From JAPEKQ01 sp964487295 (GTDB lineage: Bacteria; Joyebacterota; Joyebacteria; Joyebacterales; Joyebacteraceae), in assembly GCA_964487295.1 (NCBI GenBank), contig CAZAQL010000012.1:1-35175 (forward strand): DNA of 35,175 bases. The letters run 5' to 3'. Positions 16,841 through 25,258 of this stretch are shown here, one piece after another (the stretch's first letter is position 1; the number at the start of each line of letters is the position of its first letter). The position numbers were made by a program, and so were the translations under genes. The notes under the pieces were generated by a model. That model had not been told where the DNA came from, did not search any database, and saw nothing but the letters and a program-made list of their open reading frames with translations.

Positions 16841-18688
16841 ATGGGTGCTGATGTCCGGTCAGATCGAGTTGCCCGCCGGCTGTGGCCCGCCGTGCTGGTG
16901 GTTCTGTGTTCTGTCGTCGGTACGCCAGAGCTTGCGACGCCCCTTGATTGCGGACCGGAGACATTCATCGCCGGCGACGACGAATACAACGACAAGGGAC
17001 CGGCGCTGGACGTCGATCCCTCAGGCACGGCGTGGCTCGTCTGGACTGGATACGATCCTGTGGACGGGGATGAAGAGATCTACTACTGCACGAACGACGG
17101 CTCCGGTTGGACCGCGCAGGACACGCTCCACGGGCACAACTCGAGCGCAGACAGATATCCGGAGATCTCCATCGGCTCGGACGGCGTGGCGTGGGTCGTC
17201 TGGTATCGGGCGCAGGCGAACGGAGAGAGGCTCTGGTATTCACGTCATGAGAATGGAGCGTGGGCGACACCCGCGATCCTGCGGACGGGCGCCGACCGCT
17301 ACGATGACTACGATATCTGTGCCGCGACCTCGAGTGACGTGTGGGTGGCGACGGACGGATGTGTGGACGACGCGTCCGGCATTGGCATCCTGGTCTACCA
17401 CTGGAATGGGAGCGAGTGGGCTGAGGTCTGGCGGCATGGCTTCGACACGCCCGGGTACAGCTGCGTGGCTCCGGACGTCGCCCTCGATTCCTCTGGGGCC
17501 CCATGGGTCACTTTTGCTCTCTCGCAGGATGCCGGCTACCATGTGCCGATCATGTACACGCACCTGACCGCGACGGGATGGGCTGAGGCGGACACGGTCA
17601 ACGGCGACATGAACAACGGAGAATCGTCTCAGATTGTATTCGACGGGGATGTGCCGATGGTCATGTGGACTGGGAACAACGCGGCCACAATCGAGATCGA
17701 GTACAGCCGATTCGAGCAGGGGGAGTGGACCGCGCCCGAGCTTGTGAATCTCCCTGATTCGACGATCGCGGACTACGACTACGTCGGGGAGTGTGTGACC
17801 GGCCCCGGCGGCGAGATTTTCGCGACATGGACGGCAGGCAACCACCATGACTACTTCGACAGAGGAGTCTACGTATCCCAATGGACCGGGAGCGGTTGGA
17901 CTCCGGAGCAGATCGTGGGCGGTGCGAGCGACATCGCGACGGCGGCCTACTCCTGTGCCGGCGTGGATCAGGATGGGAACCTCTGGTCGGCGTGGGTTAC
18001 CTACGAGGAGATCGCGCCACCTTGGGATGAGGACATCCGAGGAACGGTCTGTTCGCCGGTCATGACACCAGTGGACTTCGGGTCTTTGAACGCTCACCTG
18101 AATGGCGATGTTGTCAGCCTGTCCTGGTTCGCGGCCGGTGAGGCTGCGTCGGGTCCCTTCCATGTGTGGCGTGCGAGTGCCGGAGCTGCAGACGGTCTTC
18201 CGGGGGAGCCGCCGGACGCAGCCGAGCGTCTTACAGATGCCTCTCTCACGGCGCCTCCCTACGAGTGGGAGGATGCGTCACCACCATCCGGAGTTGAAGT
18301 CCTCTACTGGATCGAGTGGGTACGTCCCGGTTCGTGCGTCTACGCCGGGCCGGCTTCGGTGGCGACATCAGGTACTGACTCATCTGTATCGGCGCGCCTT
18401 CTGTTTGTCTCCCCGAACCCATCGCGAAGCGGCGCCCGGATCGGCTACGAGCAGTCCGTGGATGGTGCTGTTTCGGCTGTGATCTACAGCGTCGCCGGTC
18501 GGTTCGTATCGATGGTCTCGTCCCCGAGTCGAGCGCCGGGTTCATACACATCGATGAACGATGCGCTTTGCTGGGGCGGAACCGACTCGACAGGGAACCA
18601 CGTGGCGAGCGGTGTCTATCTTGTGGAACTTCGACTCGACGGAGTCCCCGTGGAAGGGCAAAGGCGGCAGGTGACCATAGTCAGATAG
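16841..18688 (+). CDS. Secreted beta-propeller (BNR/sialidase-like fold) protein with C-terminal tail
   Basis: A 615-aa exported protein of unknown role. The signal peptide (LWPAVLVVLCSVVG) follows a basic N-terminus. Residues ~35-400 are repeats of the type 'alDvDpsGtaWlvWtg ... ysr..nG.Wt.pe', with recurring SIGSDGVAWVVW, DSSGAPWVTF and DQDGNLWSAWV segments, as in BNR-like propellers. Catalytic sialidase residues cannot be confirmed. A fibronectin-like segment (~420-510) and a degenerate sorting-type tail (~515-615: PNPSRSGARIGYEQ, YSVAGRFVSMV, WGGTDSTGNHVASGVYLVEL) follow, ending RQVTIVR. AAGGAG precedes the ATG. Codon use is visibly less GC-rich than in the proteases, and the gene is bracketed by the 101-bp repeats. 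Confidence 0.75.
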   Translation: MGADVRSDRVARRLWPAVLVVLCSVVGTPELATPLDCGPETFIAGDDEYNDKGPALDVDPSGTAWLVWTGYDPVDGDEEIYYCTNDGSGWTAQDTLHGHNSSADRYPEISIGSDGVAWVVWYRAQANGERLWYSRHENGAWATPAILRTGADRYDDYDICAATSSDVWVATDGCVDDASGIGILVYHWNGSEWAEVWRHGFDTPGYSCVAPDVALDSSGAPWVTFALSQDAGYHVPIMYTHLTATGWAEADTVNGDMNNGESSQIVFDGDVPMVMWTGNNAATIEIEYSRFEQGEWTAPELVNLPDSTIADYDYVGECVTGPGGEIFATWTAGNHHDYFDRGVYVSQWTGSGWTPEQIVGGASDIATAAYSCAGVDQDGNLWSAWVTYEEIAPPWDEDIRGTVCSPVMTPVDFGSLNAHLNGDVVSLSWFAAGEAASGPFHVWRASAGAADGLPGEPPDAAERLTDASLTAPPYEWEDASPPSGVEVLYWIEWVRPGSCVYAGPASVATSGTDSSVSARLLFVSPNPSRSGARIGYEQSVDGAVSAVIYSVAGRFVSMVSSPSRAPGSYTSMNDALCWGGTDSTGNHVASGVYLVELRLDGVPVEGQRRQVTIVR

Positions 18689-18743
18689 AGCTGAAGACGA
18701 TCGCGCACACCATGAGTACCCCAATCCAGGCTGGAGGTGACTC

Positions 18744-19225
18744 ATGTTCGTCAGGAGCATCGCTGCACTCCTTGTTGTCCTTGTTGCAGTTCTGGTCTGC
18801 GCCATCGCGTTCGAGGACTCATCAATCTCGAGTTCGCTGTTTCGGATCAAGCCCCGCGAACCGAGCGGTTCTATGTCCTGGTGAGCAGAGGTCAGTACCG
18901 GCACGTGGACCGTGCTCATGAGCAGGGCAACGATGAGACGCTTCCTACGAGCGTGAGCATCTCGGCGTATCCGAACCCGGTCAGTACTGAGGCGACGTTG
19001 AGGTTCACCGTTCCCCATCCCGGTGGGATGACGGGGGTGAAGGTGTACAACATCGCGAGGCGCGTCGTGAGCGATCTTGGTGCAGAGGAACTTGCGCCAG
19101 GTACGTATGAGGTTCTGTGGAGCGGGAAGGACGACCGCGGGAATGCCGTGGCGGCCGGCGTCTACTTCGTGCGGGTCGTAGCTCCACAGGGGACTGAGGT
19201 CAAGAAGCTCGTGCTCGTCAAGTGA
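18744..19225 (+). pseudogene. Frameshifted remnant: signal peptide plus sorting-tail domain
   Basis: GGAGGTGACTC precedes an ATG at 18744 that encodes a clear signal peptide (MFVRSIAALLVVLVAVLVCAIA). This frame stops at TGA about 46 codons later. From ~18815 a different frame carries on to 19225 with a good tail: VSISAYPNPVSTEATLRFTVPHPGG, VKVYNIARRVV, LWSGKDDRGNAVAAGVYFVRVV and EVKKLVLVK. No slippery heptamer is evident. The tail normally ends a large secreted protein, so the gene looks like the relic of a deletion plus frameshift. A sequencing indel in a short tail-only protein is the alternative. Confidence 0.7.
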
Positions 19226-19326
19226 CAGCGATTTCAACAGCGATCACAGAGCAACGAACCGCCCCCGGGAGTCATTCCGGGGGCGGTTCCGTATCCGTCG
19301 ACGGTGTCGTGCGACGCGAAGGTCGC
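19226..19326 (+). repeat. 101-bp terminator-bearing repeat, copy 2
   Basis: Begins directly after the TGA of the remnant gene and ends 9 nt before the stop codon of the convergent PHP gene. It has eight substitutions and no indels against 16614-16714. It can serve both strands as a convergent terminator. Confidence 0.85.
19256..19289. terminator. Bidirectional hairpin in repeat copy 2
   Basis: GAACCGCCCCCGGGA-GTCA-TTCCGGGGGCGGTTC is the same 15-bp stem, with one C-to-T change that leaves a G-U wobble in the plus-strand RNA. It sits between convergent genes ending at 19225 (+) and 19336 (-). Confidence 0.75.
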
Positions 19327-19335
19327 GGTCTCGTG

Positions 19336-21513
19336 CTACCGCACCAGCACCAACTTCGCGGTGGCCTCGAGGTCCCGGTGACGCAGCACGGCGAAGTACA
19401 CTCCAGAGGCGACGTCGGTTCCGGCGTCGCCTCTGCCGTTCCACGCCACCTCGTGCGCGCCGGCCGGGAGCGCTCCGCAGTCGATCGTCCGGACGAGCCG
19501 CCCGCGCACGTCGTGGAGCGCGATGGTCGCCCCTCCGGGTGTTGGCAGCGTGAACAGGAGCGTCGCCGCCCGGACCGACGGGTTCACCCGTGACGCCAGA
19601 GATAGCGTCGGCGTGTCGTCGTGCGCCACGCCGGTTGCGTCGAACGCGACCCAGACCGGGTTCGCGTACGCGCGGAAGTCGTCGCCCGTTGCCCCGGTCG
19701 CGCCCTCCACGCGGAACGCCACGGTTCCTTCGAAGCTCCCCGCCGGGAGCTCGATGATCCGCGAGCCGCCGAACCCCTCGCCGGTCGTCCGCGGGTCGAA
19801 GAGCATGAGCGTACTCGCTCCGGCGCCATCGATGCGGACGAGCTCGATGCGTGCGAGCCTGCCGAACTCGCTCGTGGACGCCCAGGTCAGCACGAGCGTG
19901 AGCGGCTCGGCGGCGTTCCACGCCCCGTCCTCGCCGACGATGAGATCTTCCGGATCGTCGAGGTCGTTGTCGCCGGTGGCGTCCACGCCCATCGTGACGA
20001 ACGGCCCGTCCGTCACGACTGTGCGTCCGTCCCGATAGGAGGCGAGGATCTCGCTCATCGGCGGGAGCGCGCCGGGGCCGTACGGACCGGGCACGTAGGC
20101 CACGGTCTGGACCTTGCCGATGGCGTTGTCGGTCGCGTAGTTGTCCAGCGAGAGATAGGGCGAGTAGTTGAGGTCTCCGTGCGCGTCGCTGCCACCGGCG
20201 AGGAAAGTCTTCGCGAGCGGGTCGAGATTCGCGGCGTTCATCGCGTCCCAGACGTCGATGCCCTCCAGGAGCTCCTCGGGGTACGCCCCGTCGGGCGTCA
20301 CGCCGGCGTCGAAGTCGGCCCACGGGTCCATCTGGTCGCTCGAGTATCTCGTCGGACGCGTGTTGAACGCCTGGAGCCCGCGGAAGGGCTCATGCTGGGA
20401 CGCCAGGGCGAGGTCCTCGTCGCCCCAGAGCGCCCCGTTGACGGTCCAGTCGATGCCGCCCCACTCGGCGCCCAGGTCGGAGAGCGGGTGCGCCGCGTAC
20501 GCGAACCCGCCACCCGAGAGCTGCGAGAGGCCGTCCGGGAGCGACGGCGTCACGGGGCGCTCGCCGAGCGCGCCGGAGAGGGGAGAGCTGACGTAGTCAT
20601 CGTTGTAGAAGAGACAGTGAAGCGTCTTGTTGTAGCTGTCGGCGTCGATCGAGGCGAGGTTGATTTCGACGCCGCGGTAGAGCCGCAGCGATGCGGACGT
20701 GTGGTTCGCGATGTCGTCGCCCAGCGCGTTCCACGACGATCCGAACGCGGTGTTGTCGCGGGCGACCGTCTGGATGCCGCTCTCGTCCTGAATGGTGTAC
20801 TCCCACTGTGGCGTCGCGTAGGAGAACGAGCCGTCGCCCGTCTCATCGAGGTCGCACGAGTGGTCGGTCACCGTGAGCCACGAGAGACCCATCGCCTCCG
20901 CCGCGAGCGCCACGGCCGGGACCGGCGCGCCGTACTCGGCGATGTTGTTCGTGTACATCGTGTGGTAGTGCGTGTCGCCGCCGTACCAGCCGTCGGGCCA
21001 CGGATAGGGCGCCGGTGCGACCCGGACGCGAAGGTGCCGCGTCTCGGTGTAGTTGAACCAGTCGTCCCGGTAGTAGACGCTCACCCTGAGCTGGATGGCG
21101 TCGCCCGGACCGTACCCCAGATTGGCCGGCGTGAGCGGCGTGTCGTCCGGGAGCGTCGGATGGCCCTCGGTGACGGTCGTGATGTACGTCCAGAAGTTCT
21201 GCTCGGTGGCGTCATCGCCGAGCTGCTCGTCCCCGAAGTCGTGGTCCCACAGCACCGTCTCGCCGCCGCCCGTGACGTCCCAGCATCGGATCCAGTGTAG
21301 CTCGCGGATGTTGTCGGTGTCGCAGTCCTTGAGGACGATCGTGAGCGGGATGGCCGTGTCAGCGTCCCTGACCCGCCACGGCGCGTCCATCATGAAGTCT
21401 TTCATCCAGGTGTTGTCGTAGCGCTCCTGTGTCCATGCGGCGCAGGGGAGAAGGACGACCACCGCCGCGACGACGACAAGGGGAAGCCAGGACGTTTCGG
21501 CTCCTCTGAACAT
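19336..21513 (-). CDS. Secreted PHP-domain metallohydrolase (CehA/McbA-like) with C-terminal tail
   Basis: A 725-aa exported protein. The signal peptide is residues ~10-28 (LVVVAAVVVLLPCAAW). A beta-rich N-terminal domain (~30-165) precedes a PHP domain. Its metal-ligand set appears complete: H182 and H184 (GDTHYHT), D217/H218 (TVTDHS), E283 (RGVEINL), H299, H342 (AAHP), and D443/H445 (GGSDAHGD). A further beta domain (~540-630) and the sorting-type tail (SRVNPSVRAATLLFTLPTPGG to ATAKLVLVR) follow. CehA/McbA relatives hydrolyse esters, carbamates or phosphoesters; the substrate here is unknown. GGGAGGAGAGAGC precedes the ATG. The gene faces the remnant gene across repeat copy 2. Confidence 0.83.
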   Translation of the reverse strand: MFRGAETSWLPLVVVAAVVVLLPCAAWTQERYDNTWMKDFMMDAPWRVRDADTAIPLTIVLKDCDTDNIRELHWIRCWDVTGGGETVLWDHDFGDEQLGDDATEQNFWTYITTVTEGHPTLPDDTPLTPANLGYGPGDAIQLRVSVYYRDDWFNYTETRHLRVRVAPAPYPWPDGWYGGDTHYHTMYTNNIAEYGAPVPAVALAAEAMGLSWLTVTDHSCDLDETGDGSFSYATPQWEYTIQDESGIQTVARDNTAFGSSWNALGDDIANHTSASLRLYRGVEINLASIDADSYNKTLHCLFYNDDYVSSPLSGALGERPVTPSLPDGLSQLSGGGFAYAAHPLSDLGAEWGGIDWTVNGALWGDEDLALASQHEPFRGLQAFNTRPTRYSSDQMDPWADFDAGVTPDGAYPEELLEGIDVWDAMNAANLDPLAKTFLAGGSDAHGDLNYSPYLSLDNYATDNAIGKVQTVAYVPGPYGPGALPPMSEILASYRDGRTVVTDGPFVTMGVDATGDNDLDDPEDLIVGEDGAWNAAEPLTLVLTWASTSEFGRLARIELVRIDGAGASTLMLFDPRTTGEGFGGSRIIELPAGSFEGTVAFRVEGATGATGDDFRAYANPVWVAFDATGVAHDDTPTLSLASRVNPSVRAATLLFTLPTPGGATIALHDVRGRLVRTIDCGALPAGAHEVAWNGRGDAGTDVASGVYFAVLRHRDLEATAKLVLVR

Positions 21514-21587
21514 GCTCTCTCCTCCCGAGTGTGGGACTCTCGATGCGCTCGTGGCCGTTCCGCTAAGCGAACTCCGTGCCGAACGGC

Positions 21588-21637
21588 GACAGCCCCAGCG
21601 CCGGCGCGCATTCCGCGTGCCGGCGGCCGGGGCTGTC
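21588..21637 (-). terminator. Bipartite hairpin downstream of the deiminase gene
   Basis: GACAGCCCC pairs with GGGGCTGTC. Inside, CGCCGGC pairs with GCCGGCG after a small internal loop. The 50-nt structure lies between the deiminase stop (21698) and the PHP gene start (21513), both on the minus strand, so it probably ends the deiminase transcript. Confidence 0.6.
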
Positions 21638-21697
21638 CATCCGGTTGACGATACCGGGCCACCCTTGTGGCGAGGCCCGAGTGACCGTGCCGCCGCG

Positions 21698-24364
21698 TTA
21701 CTTCAGCAGCACCGCCTTCCGCGTCGTGGTCTCGTCGCCCGCCGTCAGGCGGAAGAAGTAGACACCGCTCGCGACAGCGTCTCCGGCCTCGTTTCTGCCG
21801 TTCCAGATGGCCGTGTGACGGCCCGCGTCGAGCACGCCGCTCGCGAGCGTCGCGACGCGCCGTCCGGCCGCGTTGTAGACCGCGAGTTCTGCCCTGCCCG
21901 GCGAGGGCAGCTCGAAAGCGATCGCCGTCGTCGGGTTGAACGGGTTCGGGCGGTTCTGCTCGAGCCTGAACGAGAGCGCGGCGACCGGATCGTCCTCGAC
22001 GGCGGTGTCGATGAGCTCGAAGAACCCGAGGATCTCCGCCATGAGGTCGGCCTTCGTCGACGGGGACGACCCGTCCACGAGCCCGCCGAACTCGAACGAG
22101 CAGCCGATCGTGCGGTAGCTCGTCTCGTCGTTGGCGACGCCGCAGCCCTGGCTGTCGGACGGATTCCGGAAGATGAGGACGGCGCCTCCGGTCGGGGAGA
22201 TGTGGTCGATGTAGCTGTTCCCGCCGGTGTAGCTGAAGCTCATTCCGTCGGTCATCGTGCCGGCGATCCCGTTGACCGTCGACAGGTCGCCCGACCCGTC
22301 GGCGTCGCCGCTGATGCCGAAGTGTCCGTTGTAGACCGAGCGCGCCGAGTCGTACGCCCAGCAGTCGCCCCCCTCCATGTAGGCCTGGCCACCGCCGCTC
22401 AAGTAGGCGACGAGCTCGTTGGCCTGGGTCGTCGAGAGCGAGTAGTTCTGCGAGTAGACGCCGAGCAGCACGAACACGGCCTGGTAGCCGGTCATATCGT
22501 CGGGCCACGAGGCCGTGTAGTCGTAGCTCACGCCCTCGGCGTCGAGCGCCGTCATGAGAGCCGCCCCGGACGTGTTGTTCCCGTCGAGCTCCACGATGAG
22601 CACCGGGATGGCGTCGACGATGTCGAAGCTGTGGTAGCCGCTGTCCGGCTCGTACGTCACGTTGGCAGGCGAGGCCGCGTCCTCGGCGCGGATGCGGTAC
22701 TCGACGAGGTCGCCCACGCCGACGGAGCCGGGGAAGTCACCCTCGTACGTGAACGTGCCGCCGACGTTCGTCATCGTGACGTCGACCTGGCGGACGCTGT
22801 TGATCCACGACTCGAGAACGACCGCGCCGACCTCGATGTTGTCGGTCACCGTCGCGCTCGCCGTCGCCGGCCACCCGATGAGGGGCGTGTCGGTGAGCGG
22901 CGTGTGGGCCACGACCGGCGCCTCGGTGTCGACGAGCACCTCGAACGTGTGGGCGTCGCCGGGCGCGACGTACGGGTGCGTCTCACGGCGCCCTGAGTTG
23001 TCGGCCGCGAAGACGTAGTAGGAGACCTCGGTCCCGACGGACTGTGCCGGGATGTCGGCCTCGTAGATGCCGGAGCGCGTCGGCGCCGCCGTCATCGTCA
23101 CGGACGAGTAGCTCCCCATGCCGTCGGTCTTCCAGTAGACGAGGAGCGAGTCGGCCTTGAGCCCGGCGTCGCTGTAGTCGTGGACATACGCCTCGACCCG
23201 GTAGTCCTGCGATGAGCTGGCCGTGTCGAGGAGCGGGATGTGGTCGATATAGAGCATGTAGCGGTCGGTGATGCCCATCGCGCGGCAGTGGATGGCGTCG
23301 TCGGTGAGCCACGCCCCGTCGAACCCGAGGATCTCATAGCCCGGCATCGCCGCTTCGTAGGTCGCGATAGCGTCGTCGTCCCACTGCGTGCCGTACATCG
23401 GGACGTAGACCTTGTCGTTGACGATGAGCGAGTTCGTGTACGGCTCGTCGCTCGGCGTGTAGACCCGGATGATCTCGTAGGGCGTGCCGTACGAGCTCTG
23501 GATCTGCGAGAGGTAGGTCACGTTGGCCTCGATGCGCGCGTAGTCCGAGTGACCCGGGTCGACCTGCTTGTAGAGGATCTTGTCGGGCGCGAGGAGCTTG
23601 GCCGAGCAGTCGATGTGATGGATACCGCCGACCTGGACATAGCCGAGCTTCTCGTACCGGGTGACGCCGAGGTAGTCCTCCATGATGGCGTCGATCTGCG
23701 CCTCGGTGAGCCCCGAGTTCTCGTCGAGCACGAGCTCCGATGACATCGCCACGCCGCGGCCGTCGGACATGTAGTTGCCGCCGGTGTGCTCGAGGTCCAT
23801 CGCGTACGCGGGGATGCCCCAGCTCGAGCCCAGGAGCGTGGGGATGACGTCGTCGTTCGGACGCGGGCGGTTGTAGTCGTGGTCGACGATACCCTGCTCG
23901 TCGTTTCCGTTGATGATGAACCAGGGGCCGTAATCGCGCGTCCAGTAGCTGTCCGTCGATGCGTTGAAGAAGTGGACGTTCGCCATGTTCGCGCCGGCGC
24001 TCGAGAGCGCGCTCGATGCAGAGCTCTGCTGAGAGCTCGTGACGATGACCCAGAGCTCCGTGTCCTGCGAGTACTCCGCGAGCAGGTCGGTCGGGTTCCC
24101 GAAGGGGTAGCGCACGAGGACGCCCGTCATCGGCTCGTACTCGCCCGGGTTTCTCACCGGCCCCGGCGGAGCGGCCGTCGGCTGCTGGTATGTGCCGATC
24201 TCGTGGGCCCGCGTCTGCTCCTCGGGCGTCATCCAGATCGGCAGCGAGTCCTCGTAGGGGTTCTCGCGAACCGCGTCCTTCGCGACGGCCGCCGTGGCGG
24301 CGAGCAGCGCGGCGAGAAGCACCAGGGCCACGAGGGCCGTGCCTCGTCTCACGGAACGGAGCAT
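21698..24364 (-). CDS. Secreted peptidylarginine deiminase (Porphyromonas PPAD-like) with C-terminal tail
   Basis: An 888-aa exported guanidino-group hydrolase. Signal peptide LVALVLLAALLAATAAVA; catalytic domain ~35-410. Against PPAD (numbering from memory) a constant offset of 14 aligns W127, D130, R152, R154, H236, D238 and N297 with W141, D144, R166, R168, H250, D252 and N311. C351 corresponds to C360 (DDAIHCRAMG). The carboxylate-binding Arg pair suggests action on C-terminal arginines, which become citrulline and release ammonia. Ig-like domains (~420-600) and a ThuA/GATase-like domain (~605-780) follow, then the tail (NRPNPFNPTTAI to TRKAVLLK). GGAGG lies 7 nt before the ATG; longer in-frame starts enter the neighbouring transporter region and are rejected. 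Plain agmatine deiminase is less likely given the secretion signals and long C-terminus. Confidence 0.87.
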   Translation of the reverse strand: MLRSVRRGTALVALVLLAALLAATAAVAKDAVRENPYEDSLPIWMTPEEQTRAHEIGTYQQPTAAPPGPVRNPGEYEPMTGVLVRYPFGNPTDLLAEYSQDTELWVIVTSSQQSSASSALSSAGANMANVHFFNASTDSYWTRDYGPWFIINGNDEQGIVDHDYNRPRPNDDVIPTLLGSSWGIPAYAMDLEHTGGNYMSDGRGVAMSSELVLDENSGLTEAQIDAIMEDYLGVTRYEKLGYVQVGGIHHIDCSAKLLAPDKILYKQVDPGHSDYARIEANVTYLSQIQSSYGTPYEIIRVYTPSDEPYTNSLIVNDKVYVPMYGTQWDDDAIATYEAAMPGYEILGFDGAWLTDDAIHCRAMGITDRYMLYIDHIPLLDTASSSQDYRVEAYVHDYSDAGLKADSLLVYWKTDGMGSYSSVTMTAAPTRSGIYEADIPAQSVGTEVSYYVFAADNSGRRETHPYVAPGDAHTFEVLVDTEAPVVAHTPLTDTPLIGWPATASATVTDNIEVGAVVLESWINSVRQVDVTMTNVGGTFTYEGDFPGSVGVGDLVEYRIRAEDAASPANVTYEPDSGYHSFDIVDAIPVLIVELDGNNTSGAALMTALDAEGVSYDYTASWPDDMTGYQAVFVLLGVYSQNYSLSTTQANELVAYLSGGGQAYMEGGDCWAYDSARSVYNGHFGISGDADGSGDLSTVNGIAGTMTDGMSFSYTGGNSYIDHISPTGGAVLIFRNPSDSQGCGVANDETSYRTIGCSFEFGGLVDGSSPSTKADLMAEILGFFELIDTAVEDDPVAALSFRLEQNRPNPFNPTTAIAFELPSPGRAELAVYNAAGRRVATLASGVLDAGRHTAIWNGRNEAGDAVASGVYFFRLTAGDETTTRKAVLLK

Positions 24365-24419
24365 GGTTCGTCCTCCATTGGATGCAATTGGGGATTCTCG
24401 ATTCGTCAGTATCATCATC

Positions 24420-24428
24420 ATTATAACA
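24420..24428 (-). promoter_or_regulatory. Extended -10 promoter of the deiminase gene
   Basis: On the minus strand TGT-TATAAT is a perfect -10 with TGn, ~56 nt before the ATG. No good -35 at 17 nt. It gives the deiminase a promoter separate from the upstream LysE-type gene. Confidence 0.6.
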
Positions 24429-24459
24429 TGGCAAGAGGCCGAAAGATAGAGGGAATGAC

Positions 24460-25077
24460 CTAGAGCAGCCCTGGGACGGCGTCGAGGATGAACCGGACGC
24501 CGAAGAAGAGCAGCAGCGCCCCGCACGCGAGCCTGAGGCCGATGAGGAATCGCTGACCCAGAAGCTGCGTTCCGCGATACGACGCCGCTGAGAGGAAGAA
24601 GCACCAGACGAGGTCGAGCGACCAGTGAACGACCGCGAAGACGACGAACTGCCAGAGGCCGAACTCCCACGCCCGGAAGACGAGCGTCGCCCCGACCGTC
24701 GCCCACCAGACGAGGAAATAGGGATTGCCGGCCGACATCAGGATGCCGGCCATGAGCGGAGACGTTCCGCGGTGCGTCTCCTTCTCGACCCCGGCGCGGA
24801 GCGAGCGCAGCATCCCGTAGGCCATCCAGAGGAGGACCAGTCCCCCGGCCGTCCCGATGACGGCGGCGGCCGGCTGGCGCTCCAGGAGCGGGCCCAGGCC
24901 GACGAGGATGAGCACCATGAGCGGGAACTCGACGATCGCGTGACCGATCGAGATCATGGCCCCCGCGTACGGAGAACGCGAGCCCTTGCCGACGACGACG
25001 ACCGTCAGCGGCCCCGGGCCGATGACGCCCGAGAGCGAGATGAGGACGGCCTGGATGAGGAAGGCTCCATAGGACAT
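24460..25077 (-). CDS. LysE/RhtB-family transporter
   Basis: A 205-aa inner-membrane protein with about six hydrophobic segments. The N-terminal family signature is visible: AVLISLSGVIGPGPLTVVVVGKGSRSPYAGAMISIGHAIVEF. Later segments include AGILMSAGNPYFLVWWATVGA, typical of the LysE superfamily (exporters of amino acids and related compounds). The substrate is unknown. The ATG at 25077 has no strong ribosome site; longer in-frame starts add a Gly/Ala/Arg-rich stretch unlike the family, so 25077 is preferred. It lies upstream of, and on the same strand as, the deiminase. Arginine or citrulline export would fit the context but is speculation. Confidence 0.78.
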   Translation of the reverse strand: MSYGAFLIQAVLISLSGVIGPGPLTVVVVGKGSRSPYAGAMISIGHAIVEFPLMVLILVGLGPLLERQPAAAVIGTAGGLVLLWMAYGMLRSLRAGVEKETHRGTSPLMAGILMSAGNPYFLVWWATVGATLVFRAWEFGLWQFVVFAVVHWSLDLVWCFFLSAASYRGTQLLGQRFLIGLRLACGALLLFFGVRFILDAVPGLL

Positions 25078-25188
25078 GGCACGAGTGTAGTCGACGGGCG
25101 CCCGTCGGGCAATCCCGGGGCGCCCCGCGCGGCCGGCGGCCCCGGCGGCCCCGGAACCGGAGGCACAGACCCTCATCGCGTCCGCAGC

Positions 25189-25217
25189 TTGAGAAACTCA
25201 TAAGATTGTGCTAGAAT
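25189..25217 (+). promoter_or_regulatory. Near-consensus sigma70-type promoter for the EEP nuclease gene
   Basis: TTGAGA, exactly 17 nt, then TAGAAT with an extended TGC. It lies 42 nt before the ATG at 25259. It uses the same -35 (TTGAGA) as the propeller promoter at 16732. Confidence 0.78.
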
Positions 25218-25258
25218 AGACTTTGGAGGCGTACATTTTCCGTGAGGAGGACCCCGAG

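Noticed and set aside
16841..18688. Active sialidase annotation for the propeller protein
   Set aside because: Only the repeat fold is visible; the Arg triad and Tyr/Glu pair of sialidases could not be placed.
16614..19326. Insertion sequence or transposon bounded by the 101-bp repeats
   Set aside because: The repeats are direct, lack terminal inverted ends, and no transposase or recombinase is encoded between them.
19244..20323. Long Arg-rich open frames antisense or out of frame to the secreted genes
   Set aside because: They are high-GC shadows with biased composition, no ribosome sites and no recognisable domains.
21698..25201. Deiminase reading frame extended to about 1167 codons
   Set aside because: The extra N-terminal part is an Arg/Pro-rich shadow of the LysE-type gene. 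A signal peptide and GGAGG define the start at 24364.
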